Below are positions 15,743 to 21,813 of a stretch of DNA of 28,949 bases, one piece after another. Under the pieces are notes generated by a model. The model saw only the letters and a list, made by a program, of their open reading frames with translations, was not told the DNA's origin and did not search any database. This DNA comes from a virus. The DNA lies in IMG/VR virus record IMGVR_UViG_3300003650_000024, positions 1-28,949 of that record. One strand, written 5' to 3'. Numbering within the stretch: position 1 is the stretch's first letter; every line of letters starts with the position of its first letter. Both the position numbers and the translations under genes were made by a program.

Positions 15743-16218
15743 TGGTAATCATTACTTTTGAAGTCATCGCCAATAGGGCTAAAGAGATTGGCGCAAGCCA
15801 ACCAAGTAAGTACGGTAGAAAACTTTGGAATCTATTCTTTGGTGCTTACAATGGTCGCATTTGCGTATTAATTAATGATATTGCAAAGCATCAGCACGAG
15901 TTAGCAATGGAATGGCTTAAACGGGAAAACTTTAAACCAGGCTCCATTGACTTCCATTGGGAGAAGGGTTCAGAAAACCGTTTAGATAGGGTGAGGGCGC
16001 TACACGCCATCCATACTAAGATTGATTGGTTTATAGATAAGGACGCAGAAACTATTGCTAAAGTGCTGAAAGATGGCATCCCTACACTAATGGTATCTAT
16101 GCCGTACACCATTAGGCCTGAATGGGAAGAAGAGCGTACTATAGTAGGGTGGGATAAACTGTCGGAAGAACTGGACATCCAAGCCCTTAAAAAGGCAGAA
16201 CGGGAATGGAAAGAATGA
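15742..16218 (+). CDS. HAD-like protein, possibly catalytically degenerate
   Basis: Protein of 158 residues (ATG in a TAATG junction). The N terminus ITFEVIANRAKEI lines up with the HAD motif I region (hydrophobic-DxDGVxANR in phage HAD proteins), but both aspartates are absent. Later parts fit the fold: a helix-rich cap, then KIDWFIDKDAETIAKVLKDG as the motif IV acid loop and a closing IPTLMVSMPYTIRPEWEEE segment. If the alignment is right, this is a non-catalytic relative of the nucleotidase at 18087. The assignment is moderate; it could be an unrelated Rossmann-type protein. Confidence 0.5.
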   Translation: MVIITFEVIANRAKEIGASQPSKYGRKLWNLFFGAYNGRICVLINDIAKHQHELAMEWLKRENFKPGSIDFHWEKGSENRLDRVRALHAIHTKIDWFIDKDAETIAKVLKDGIPTLMVSMPYTIRPEWEEERTIVGWDKLSEELDIQALKKAEREWKE

Positions 16219-16490
16219 TACCAATGACGCGAGAGGGCATTGAGGCAGTGTTAGAAGACATGGGAGAAAGCACACTGCTTATGGATGGCTTTGACGGAGC
16301 ATTTATTGGCTTTGCGCGGCGACTAAATGAACCCTGCCTAGCCGTATATGACTACGAGAAAATGGTGACGGTCTGCGTTGAGCGTGACGGAATGGACGAG
16401 GAAGAAGCAATGGAGTATATAGATTTTAACTGCGTAGGGGCTTGGGTGGGGGAGCAAACACCCATTATTGTCATTGCCCCAGGCTGCTAA
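16215..16490 (+). CDS. Conserved small phage protein (FNVxGAWVGExTP family)
   Basis: Protein of 91 residues from an ATGA junction (ATG 16206 and 16224 are alternatives). The order FDGAFIGFARR, CLAVYDYEKMV, DGMDEEEAMEYIDFN and VGAWVGEQTP matches one of the most widespread small phage proteins, found across many unrelated tailed phages. Its function is not established to my knowledge. The short domain is complete, and the helix-turn-acid pattern GM(D/S)xEEAxEY is intact. Confidence 0.85.
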   Translation: MIPMTREGIEAVLEDMGESTLLMDGFDGAFIGFARRLNEPCLAVYDYEKMVTVCVERDGMDEEEAMEYIDFNCVGAWVGEQTPIIVIAPGC

Positions 16491-16492
16491 TT

Positions 16493-17929
16493 ATGCAACT
16501 GTTTTTTGGTGGTGCTGAAAAGAGCATGTATGCTTCAATGCTTAAGACCTGTGGGGTAACTCGCTATGGCATCAACTTAACCCACTTTAACATCCCTAAA
16601 AAGAAGTTAGTAGACCTAAAAGAAAAGTTTAACGGCGGTGAAATCCTTATATATACGTCAGAAAATGATGAGGATATCTCTAGACTAGACTCCTTTTTAC
16701 GGATGAACGCCGATGACTTAACGTATGTACTTGGTAGGCCTGACTATAATGGAGAGTGGTTAGGGAGTAAATATATCCCCATCTGGAACGATGGCACTGA
16801 TTTGGAACGCTTCAACCACCTTTGTCAGAGGTATGGCAAGGTGGCTATTAGCGACAAGGCTTTGACCCAACACCAGCCCAATAAGATTAATGCTATTGCC
16901 CAACGTTGGAATGCAACCCTATTAGGGATTACATCTAAACCTGATTATATTGAAAAGATTGAGTGGGAAGCCGTTTTGGTTAACTCATGGACTAGTGCTG
17001 TACGCTATGGGGAGACCCAAGTATGGACTGGACATGGCCTTCGCAGATACCCTGCACAACAAAAAGACTCTGCAAGAAGGCGGCATCGGGCTGACATCGA
17101 ACGCCTGGGTATATCCTATGAGAGCGTAATGGCAGACGAAGTTGACGCTGTTGGTGCACTAGCGATCAAGTCTTGGAAGAGTTATGAACAACGAGTTTTT
17201 GGGGGCTATGACCAAGTGAAAACTACGAATAGTGATGATAACGAAGTAACCAATAATGGTGACATAACAATTATACCAGCACAATACCCAACTAGCACTA
17301 ATGCGGTTTCTAGGGGGGGAAGTATTGTTGTACCACTTCCAGAAAAGCGGCACGAAAGAGAGCGTCTATTATTGCCCGTTATGGGGGTGGACTCCGTTAC
17401 ATCGGTTGGCTCTCAAACCGTTGATAGCAATGGAGAATCCATAGAAATCGCTCCTGAAAATATTAAGATAATGCGCTATGAAAACAACTTATTGAGGCAC
17501 TGCAATAATTGTTATCTCGCCCCAAAATGTCCTGCATTTAAGGAAAATGCTGAATGTGCATATAAGTTGCCTATAGAGATTCGTACCAAAGAACAATTGC
17601 AGGGTGCTTTGAGGGCACTGTTAGAGATGCAAGTAGGTAGAGTAATGTTCGCTCGGTTTGCCGAAGAGATAGAAGGGCAAGGACTTGACCCCGCTTTATC
17701 ACAAGAGATGGATAGAGTCTTTGACATGGTAGACAAGTTTAGGAACATTACAGATACCCGTGATATGGTTAGGTTTGAAGTAGAGGCTCGTGGTTCTAGC
17801 GGCGTACTGTCTAGGCTATTTGGTTCACGGGCTGCGGAAGTTGCTAATCCCATGCCATTAGGTGGGATAGGGCCAGCGGCTACAGAGAGGTTCTATAATG
17901 AAGTACTAGACATGGACGAAGATGCATAA
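16493..17929 (+). CDS. Conserved two-part actinophage protein, possibly TGT/DpdA-like
   Basis: Protein of 478 residues; ATG 16493 follows the previous stop closely. The N-terminal 240 residues include MQLFFGGAEKSMYASML, GRPDYNGEWLGSKYIPIWND, ISDKALTQ and a WEAVLVNSWTSAVRYGETQVW-type segment that reminds me of tRNA-guanine transglycosylase/DpdA-fold enzymes, which insert 7-deazaguanine bases into tRNA or phage DNA. I do not see the canonical catalytic Asp motifs, so this is tentative. The C-terminal part, CNNCYLAPKCPAF then CAYKLPIEIRTKEQL and a long helix, is a family conserved in actinophages with four Cys likely binding zinc. The middle (about 245-300) is polar and likely a linker. Confidence 0.7.
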   Translation: MQLFFGGAEKSMYASMLKTCGVTRYGINLTHFNIPKKKLVDLKEKFNGGEILIYTSENDEDISRLDSFLRMNADDLTYVLGRPDYNGEWLGSKYIPIWNDGTDLERFNHLCQRYGKVAISDKALTQHQPNKINAIAQRWNATLLGITSKPDYIEKIEWEAVLVNSWTSAVRYGETQVWTGHGLRRYPAQQKDSARRRHRADIERLGISYESVMADEVDAVGALAIKSWKSYEQRVFGGYDQVKTTNSDDNEVTNNGDITIIPAQYPTSTNAVSRGGSIVVPLPEKRHERERLLLPVMGVDSVTSVGSQTVDSNGESIEIAPENIKIMRYENNLLRHCNNCYLAPKCPAFKENAECAYKLPIEIRTKEQLQGALRALLEMQVGRVMFARFAEEIEGQGLDPALSQEMDRVFDMVDKFRNITDTRDMVRFEVEARGSSGVLSRLFGSRAAEVANPMPLGGIGPAATERFYNEVLDMDEDA

Positions 17930-18114
17930 TGCCGAAAAAGAAGTTACCTTATACTTACATTTGTGGCTTGTGTGGAGGCACGGTTTCAGTAATAAGCAAT
18001 AAGTACAACCCCATATGTAATAATAAGTTGGTACACTCATCTACTCGCATCGAAATGGAACTATTAGACAGAAATGGGATTATTAAGTGGCCAAGCACGA
18101 ACACCGACACATAA
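17929..18114 (+). CDS. Small zinc-binding protein
   Basis: Protein of 61 residues at a TAATG junction, basic start MPKKKLPYTYICGLCGGTV. CGLCG and a later Cys in NPICNNK give three possible metal ligands. No family recognised. The downstream nucleotidase begins inside its last 28 bases in another frame. Confidence 0.68.
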   Translation: MPKKKLPYTYICGLCGGTVSVISNKYNPICNNKLVHSSTRIEMELLDRNGIIKWPSTNTDT

Positions 18115-18737
18115 CTGATGTAGGTATTGATTTAGATGGGGTTGTCTACCCATTTACAACAGCCTTTAGAAAGTACTGCCAAGATGTATTGGGGGATGGA
18201 GACTACCCAGACCCACAAACATGGACGTTTTATAAAGAGTGGGATATCTCATCAGATAATTTTACAAAGATGCTTGAGGAAGGCCCAGTAACCCATAACC
18301 TCTTTGCTAATGAAGTACCTATGGAAGGTTCTCAAGAAGCCTGGGAACTGCTACGTACGTTAGGTGTCAAAGTACACGTCATTACATCACGACCACATAC
18401 TGCTTGGGCACAGACAGCCCAATGGTTAGTAACACATGGACTAACGCCAGACCACCTATTCTTTACGCACGATAAAGCGATACTGTCACACGTAGCAGAG
18501 CAAGAGTCAGCCATGATTGATGACCATGTTGAGTACTATGAGCAATTAGAAAACGCTGGTGTTATATCAGTACTACGTAACCAACCATGGAATCGTCATA
18601 AAGAAAACGCTAGAAGAGCGGAATCCTTATTAGAGTTTGCTACACTTATAGAAAAGGTAAACAACAGGGAGATATCATGGGTGAAAAAAGAGGTAAAACC
18701 GAGCGGGAAGTTCTATTACATGACGCCTCTAATTTAG
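18087..18737 (+). CDS. 5'(3')-deoxyribonucleotidase-like HAD hydrolase
   Basis: Protein of 216 residues starting at GTG 18087; there is no in-frame ATG before the catalytic motif. HAD motif I is DLDGVVYPF with D15 and D17 (nucleophile and acid/base), motif II is in VITSRP, and motif IV is the IDDHVEYY acid pair. Fold and length fit phage nucleotidases that remove phosphate from (deoxy)nucleoside monophosphates, adjusting the nucleotide pool. The start overlaps the preceding small gene by 28 bases and the end overlaps the DUF6378-like gene by 61 bases, so one or both ends could be slightly different. The 60 C-terminal residues are less typical. Confidence 0.82.
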   Translation: MAKHEHRHITDVGIDLDGVVYPFTTAFRKYCQDVLGDGDYPDPQTWTFYKEWDISSDNFTKMLEEGPVTHNLFANEVPMEGSQEAWELLRTLGVKVHVITSRPHTAWAQTAQWLVTHGLTPDHLFFTHDKAILSHVAEQESAMIDDHVEYYEQLENAGVISVLRNQPWNRHKENARRAESLLEFATLIEKVNNREISWVKKEVKPSGKFYYMTPLI

Positions 18738-18994
18738 TCGTCGGTACCCGTAACAACGATTACGGAGACCCGTATGATGACTTTAGGCTGACATCAGAAT
18801 TGTGGGAGTCCTACTTATCTCGCATATTTGAAAAGCGCAAAGGCATTAAACTAGAGCCACACGACATCGCCGCAATGATGGTTCTTTTAAAAGTCAGCCG
18901 TTTGTCATGGACACCGACAAAGAAAGACCATTGGCTAGACCTTGCTGGCTACGCAGCCTGCGGTTGGGATTGCACAACGAGGGATGAAGAGTGA
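18677..18994 (+). CDS. DUF6378-like phage protein
   Basis: Protein of 105 residues with AGGGAG before the ATG. The motifs NDYGDPYDDFRLTSELW, HDIAAMMVLLKVSRL and DLAGYAACGWD follow the DUF6378 pattern (YG-P-x-x-x-F, then D-x-A-x-MM-x-L-K, then D-x-x-GYA), an all-helical phage protein resembling MazG-like NTP pyrophosphatase helices. Enzymatic function is not shown. It sits next to the nucleotidase, which would suit a nucleotide-pool role; that link is inferred. Confidence 0.82.
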   Translation: MGEKRGKTEREVLLHDASNLVVGTRNNDYGDPYDDFRLTSELWESYLSRIFEKRKGIKLEPHDIAAMMVLLKVSRLSWTPTKKDHWLDLAGYAACGWDCTTRDEE

Positions 18995-19335
18995 TGAACT
19001 ACTTTACTATAGAGCAGGACAGAGCAGAAGAGCACACCAGGATAGATAATGCCTATCAAACAACTAGCCACTTACTTTGTGACCCTATATACACCTTAAC
19101 AGACATTGCTGAAAAGACAGTCATGTCATTAACTGAACTACGTTATGCTGGTTGGGAAAACCTGTATGACTACATTAGAGGTTTAGAAAACCAAGTAGAA
19201 GTACTAAAAAAAGAAAAAGATACAGAAACACAAAAATTGCATAATCTTGTTGTAAGCATGGAAAGTGTTGTTGCAAATATAACTAATGCATATAGATCAT
19301 CACGGACGGTTGAAGAATACAGCAAGGAAGAGTAG
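18994..19335 (+). CDS. Hypothetical protein with central coiled coil
   Basis: Protein of 113 residues from ATG 18994 (GTG 18991 possible). A helical N-terminal part (IEQDRAEEHTRIDNAYQ), a middle with LTELRYAGWENLYDYIRGLE, then a coiled coil QVEVLKKEKDTETQKLHNLV and a polar tail. Not recognised. Its TAG stop overlaps the GTG start of the WhiB-like gene. Confidence 0.72.
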   Translation: MNYFTIEQDRAEEHTRIDNAYQTTSHLLCDPIYTLTDIAEKTVMSLTELRYAGWENLYDYIRGLENQVEVLKKEKDTETQKLHNLVVSMESVVANITNAYRSSRTVEEYSKEE

Positions 19336-19745
19336 TGTCGCATGCCTGGCAAGGCTCGGCCTTGTGCATTGGTAAGAATTTAGATTTTTGGTACCCACCG
19401 CTAGAAAGTGATGAGCCTGAGCAATACTATGCGATTGCTCGTGAAGTTTGTAATATTTGTCCTGTGTGGATAGAATGTTTGAATGCTGGGAAAACAGAAA
19501 TATGGGGTATGTGGGGAGGATTAACCCCCATAGAACGCAGTGTCTTTAAGGAAAAGCCTAAAAAAACAGCACTACGATTACATGGTACAGCACCCCGCTA
19601 TAGACAAGGATGCCGTTGTGACATTTGTACCAAAGTCCATACAGCAGTAGCAAAAGAAATAAAAGATATTACAATTATTCCTGGATATCGTGTGCCATCA
19701 AGCACAGTTGATCTTTTTGAAATGTTGTATAGGTTGCTCCAGTAA
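19335..19745 (+). CDS. WhiB-like Fe-S regulator with Cys-rich C-terminal extension
   Basis: Protein of 136 residues starting at GTG 19335. The WhiB signature is complete: C11, then C39, C42 and C48 (CNICPVWIEC), which would hold a 4Fe-4S cluster, followed by GMWGGLTPIER, the WhiB Gly-Trp turn that contacts the housekeeping sigma factor. After this, instead of the usual short basic tail, a second motif HGTAPRYRQGCRCDICTKVH appears; that motif is known to me as a separate phage domain (HGTxxxYxxGCRCxxC). WhiB proteins occur only in Actinobacteria and their phages, where phage copies can act as dominant-negative regulators of host septation or immunity. It is followed by a TATAAT element and hairpin rather than a directly coupled gene. 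Confidence 0.9.
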   Translation: MSHAWQGSALCIGKNLDFWYPPLESDEPEQYYAIAREVCNICPVWIECLNAGKTEIWGMWGGLTPIERSVFKEKPKKTALRLHGTAPRYRQGCRCDICTKVHTAVAKEIKDITIIPGYRVPSSTVDLFEMLYRLLQ

Positions 19746-19748
19746 GTT

Positions 19749-19757
19749 TGATATAAT
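19749..19757 (+). promoter_or_regulatory. Extended -10 promoter TGATATAAT
   Basis: A perfect extended -10 (TGn then TATAAT) lies 3 bases after the WhiB stop codon. There is no clear -35. A start about 7 bases downstream would fall at 19764, the first base of the hairpin stem at 19764-19821, so the promoter and the structured RNA fit together. Confidence 0.65.
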
Positions 19758-19763
19758 AGAGGT

Positions 19764-19824
19764 AGACCGTAACAGCAATAAGTGTGTCAACATAGGCACT
19801 CTCAAAAACTTGTTACGGTTTTTT
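19764..19824 (+). ncRNA. Candidate structured small RNA / attenuator upstream of endolysin
   Basis: Positions 19764-19774 (AGACCGTAACA) pair with 19811-19821 (TGTTACGGTTT) to form an 11-bp stem with one G-T wobble, closed by a 36-base loop and running into six T at 19819-19824, like an intrinsic terminator with a large loop. The loop carries AAGTGTGTC (19780-19788), an exact 9-base complement of GACACACTT (19844-19852), which overlaps the ribosome site edge and the TTG start of the endolysin gene. The element may be a 60-nt small RNA or a cis leader controlling lysis timing. Structure is read from sequence; function is inference. Confidence 0.5.
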
Positions 19825-19850
19825 CTATAACTCTATTGAGGAGGACACAC

Positions 19851-20381
19851 TTGATACGCTATTGGATAATTTCTATTTACATACTAATTGGGACAGTAAT
19901 CATAAGTACGAACGAAGAGAGCGTAAAGGAAACGGTTATTACCGCTGACATGATTAGCGTAATAGAACCAAGGATTATTGTGGAACGTTTAGCAGTGGTA
20001 ACGGTAGCACTACCAGAGACACCAACCGTGGTAAAGACTAACAAGCACACACACGTAGAGAAGTCTTGTCCACAATTTGAGGAAGCCTTCAAAAACTATG
20101 GGCTTGAGCCAGTGAGCACCTTTTCGTATATTGCTTACCGCGAGAGCCGTTGTCGGATAAAGGCTATCAATGCAAAATGGGACAAGAATGGCAACATGAC
20201 ATGGGCACTAAACAAAGATAGGTCCTATGACTCTGGCTTATTGCAGGTAAACTCGTCATGGGTTACGGTTACTAAAAACGTCTGTAAACAAGACATATCA
20301 GCCCTATTAACCCTGGATTGCAACCTAAAAGTAGCAAAATACTTGCTAGATAACGGTGGACTTAACCACTGGGGCATGTAA
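19851..20381 (+). CDS. Membrane-anchored lytic transglycosylase (endolysin-like)
   Basis: Protein of 176 residues from TTG 19851, chosen for the strong GAGGAGGA ribosome site 6 bases upstream; the longer frame would start in the hairpin. The first 23 residues (IRYWIISIYILIGTVIIST) form a signal-anchor or signal peptide. After a Thr/Val linker the SLT/lysozyme-like domain has catalytic Glu98 in YRESRC, then SGLLQVNSSW and a late VAKYLLDNGG-LNHW segment. It should cleave the glycan backbone of peptidoglycan outside the membrane. The anchor suggests secretion by the host Sec system, or a signal-arrest-release lysin. No holin is recognised beside it, though small membrane proteins are encoded at 5970 and 25465. 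Confidence 0.85.
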   Translation: MIRYWIISIYILIGTVIISTNEESVKETVITADMISVIEPRIIVERLAVVTVALPETPTVVKTNKHTHVEKSCPQFEEAFKNYGLEPVSTFSYIAYRESRCRIKAINAKWDKNGNMTWALNKDRSYDSGLLQVNSSWVTVTKNVCKQDISALLTLDCNLKVAKYLLDNGGLNHWGM

Positions 20382-20419
20382 CATAGTAAACAAGAAACAC
20401 GACCACACAGGAGAACAAT

Positions 20420-20632
20420 ATGTTAATAGATTCAACCAACCTTTGCGGAACTGCTGAAGCAGCAGTCACTTTAGGTGTACTGAAGCAACGCATCCACACC
20501 CTTCGCAAACGTCTAGACTTCCCACCACCAGTTGCAACTTTAGCGGCTACCCCAATTTGGGACAAAGACGAGTTGTTGGCATTTAAGAGCACTTGGAAAA
20601 GGGCGACCACCCAAGTAACCGACACCGAGTAA
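20420..20632 (+). CDS. Small helix-turn-helix (excisionase/AlpA-type) protein
   Basis: Protein of 70 residues with an AGGAG ribosome site. GTAEAAVTLGVLKQRIHTL is a MerR/Xis-like winged-helix start, followed by RLDFPPPVATLAATPIWD and DELLAFKSTW, the typical wing and final helix of actinobacterial AlpA/excisionase-like DNA-binding proteins. It likely binds DNA as a small transcription factor or excisionase. With no integrase in the window a regulatory role is more natural. It is one candidate for reading the palindromes at 21745-27878, though nothing directly links them. TAATG junction to the glycosyltransferase. Confidence 0.85.
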   Translation: MLIDSTNLCGTAEAAVTLGVLKQRIHTLRKRLDFPPPVATLAATPIWDKDELLAFKSTWKRATTQVTDTE

Positions 20633-21708
20633 TGCTCGTTGGGGTAGCATCGGGAGACTACATATCAGCCGAACAATCCTCTGATGGGAAGGTCCATTGG
20701 GGTGGTGCAGGCTGGGCACGTCTTGGGCAGTACTTGCCACTGCTAGAACATGAAGTTATTATAGGAACGCTTGTTTGGCACTACAACTGCTTTAAGATAA
20801 TGACACCTGATAAAGTCATGCACGACATACATGTAGTGATACTACAACGCATTATGAATGAGGGCTTAGATAGACATATCAAGTTGGCTCGTAAAATTGG
20901 GCAAGTAGTAATAAATGACGTAGATGATTGGTACTGGGGGCTTGACCCTAACAACCAAGCGTGGCACGCATCACACCCCAGAGCCAACCCTGTTGAGCAC
21001 ATCTACCATTACAAGAGTGTAGTAATGGCAAGTAGTTTAATAACGGTATCAACTCCGTACTTACAAGAGCGCATCAGTAGGTGGAACCCAAAGTGTGAAG
21101 TACTGCTAGTACCTAATACTGTGGACATTACTCGTTTCAAAAAACACGACCACACAAAACGTGTACCTGTTGTGGGTTGGGCTGGCTCAACTGACCACCG
21201 TAGTGGTGACTTAGAAGTACTACGTGGTATTTTAACGACCACACATAAGACGACCACACATAAATACACATTATTACATAGTGGGGCACGTATAGGGTCA
21301 AGGACATTTGCGGAAGCCGTAGGTGTTCCACTAAGCGCAGTTAAGACAAAGCCAGCAACCGACGCAGAAGATTACCCAAGTTTGCTGACGATGGACATAG
21401 GGCTTGCGCCGTTACGCAACTGCGCGTTTAACCATGCTAAATCCGAAATAAAACTTCTAGAGTATTCCGCAAGCGGCATCCCTTGGATTGCGTCTAAAAC
21501 GCCAGCGTACGTAGCGCTACACAACACAATTAAGGCAGGAAGAATTGCCAAGAAGCCCGTTGATTGGTCGCGCCATCTAAAGCAGTTGTGTGGTAGCGCA
21601 CAACTTCGTAGTGATGAAGGTAACGAATTGTTTGAGTTGGTCAAGAGATACGACATCCGTCATGGTGTAGATAAGTGGCATGAGGTCATAGGTAACACGA
21701 AGGCTTAA
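20632..21708 (+). CDS. Glycosyltransferase, GT4-like
   Basis: Protein of 358 residues from the ATG in a TAATG junction. The N-terminal half has GGAGWARLGQYLP and the INDVDDWYWGLDP segment, and the C-terminal half begins VPNTVDITRF, followed by VGWAGSTDHRSGDLEVL (sugar-nucleotide domain start) and APLRNCAFNHAKSEIKLLEY with SGIPWIAS, the Glu-containing GT-B donor-binding motif. It should transfer a sugar from a nucleotide donor; possible targets are phage DNA bases, virion protein or the host surface. A 15-base tandem duplication (TTTHK twice) lies in the inter-strand loop near residue 205. Confidence 0.85.
   Translation: MLVGVASGDYISAEQSSDGKVHWGGAGWARLGQYLPLLEHEVIIGTLVWHYNCFKIMTPDKVMHDIHVVILQRIMNEGLDRHIKLARKIGQVVINDVDDWYWGLDPNNQAWHASHPRANPVEHIYHYKSVVMASSLITVSTPYLQERISRWNPKCEVLLVPNTVDITRFKKHDHTKRVPVVGWAGSTDHRSGDLEVLRGILTTTHKTTTHKYTLLHSGARIGSRTFAEAVGVPLSAVKTKPATDAEDYPSLLTMDIGLAPLRNCAFNHAKSEIKLLEYSASGIPWIASKTPAYVALHNTIKAGRIAKKPVDWSRHLKQLCGSAQLRSDEGNELFELVKRYDIRHGVDKWHEVIGNTKA
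21235..21264 (+). repeat. 15-base in-frame tandem repeat
   Basis: Two copies of ACGACCACACATAA(G/A) side by side inside the glycosyltransferase gene, encoding TTTHK twice. The only difference is a silent final base. Other copies of the 10-mer CGACCACACA occur at 20400-20409 and 21147-21156. Confidence 0.9.
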
Positions 21709-21744
21709 CGTGTGACGTTGGTTACATATGACGTGGGTCACATA

Positions 21745-21781
21745 TGTTCCACGTGGAACACTTGGGGGCGTGTGGTACGCT
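21745..21781 (+). promoter_or_regulatory. Promoter A: parS-like palindrome plus extended -10
   Basis: The perfect palindrome TGTTCCACGTGGAACA (21745-21760) is followed after 15 bases by TACGCT (21776-21781), preceded by TGG to give an extended -10. The palindrome lies where a -35 box would be. The leader CGGACACAACAGGAAGAGG leads to the helicase ATG at 21814. The 16-mer differs from canonical ParB-binding parS (TGTTTCACGTGAAACA) only at positions 5 and 12. Confidence 0.75.
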
Positions 21782-21813
21782 GGTCATACGGACACAACAG
21801 GAAGAGGCTACAA

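Noticed and set aside
19782-19850. Endolysin started inside the hairpin at GTG 19782
   Set aside because: TTG 19851 has a strong GAGGAGGA site 6 bases upstream and starts right at the membrane anchor.
21712-21813. Helicase started at GTG 21712
   Set aside because: It would translate through the palindrome and -10 box; ATG 21814 lies just after the shared leader.
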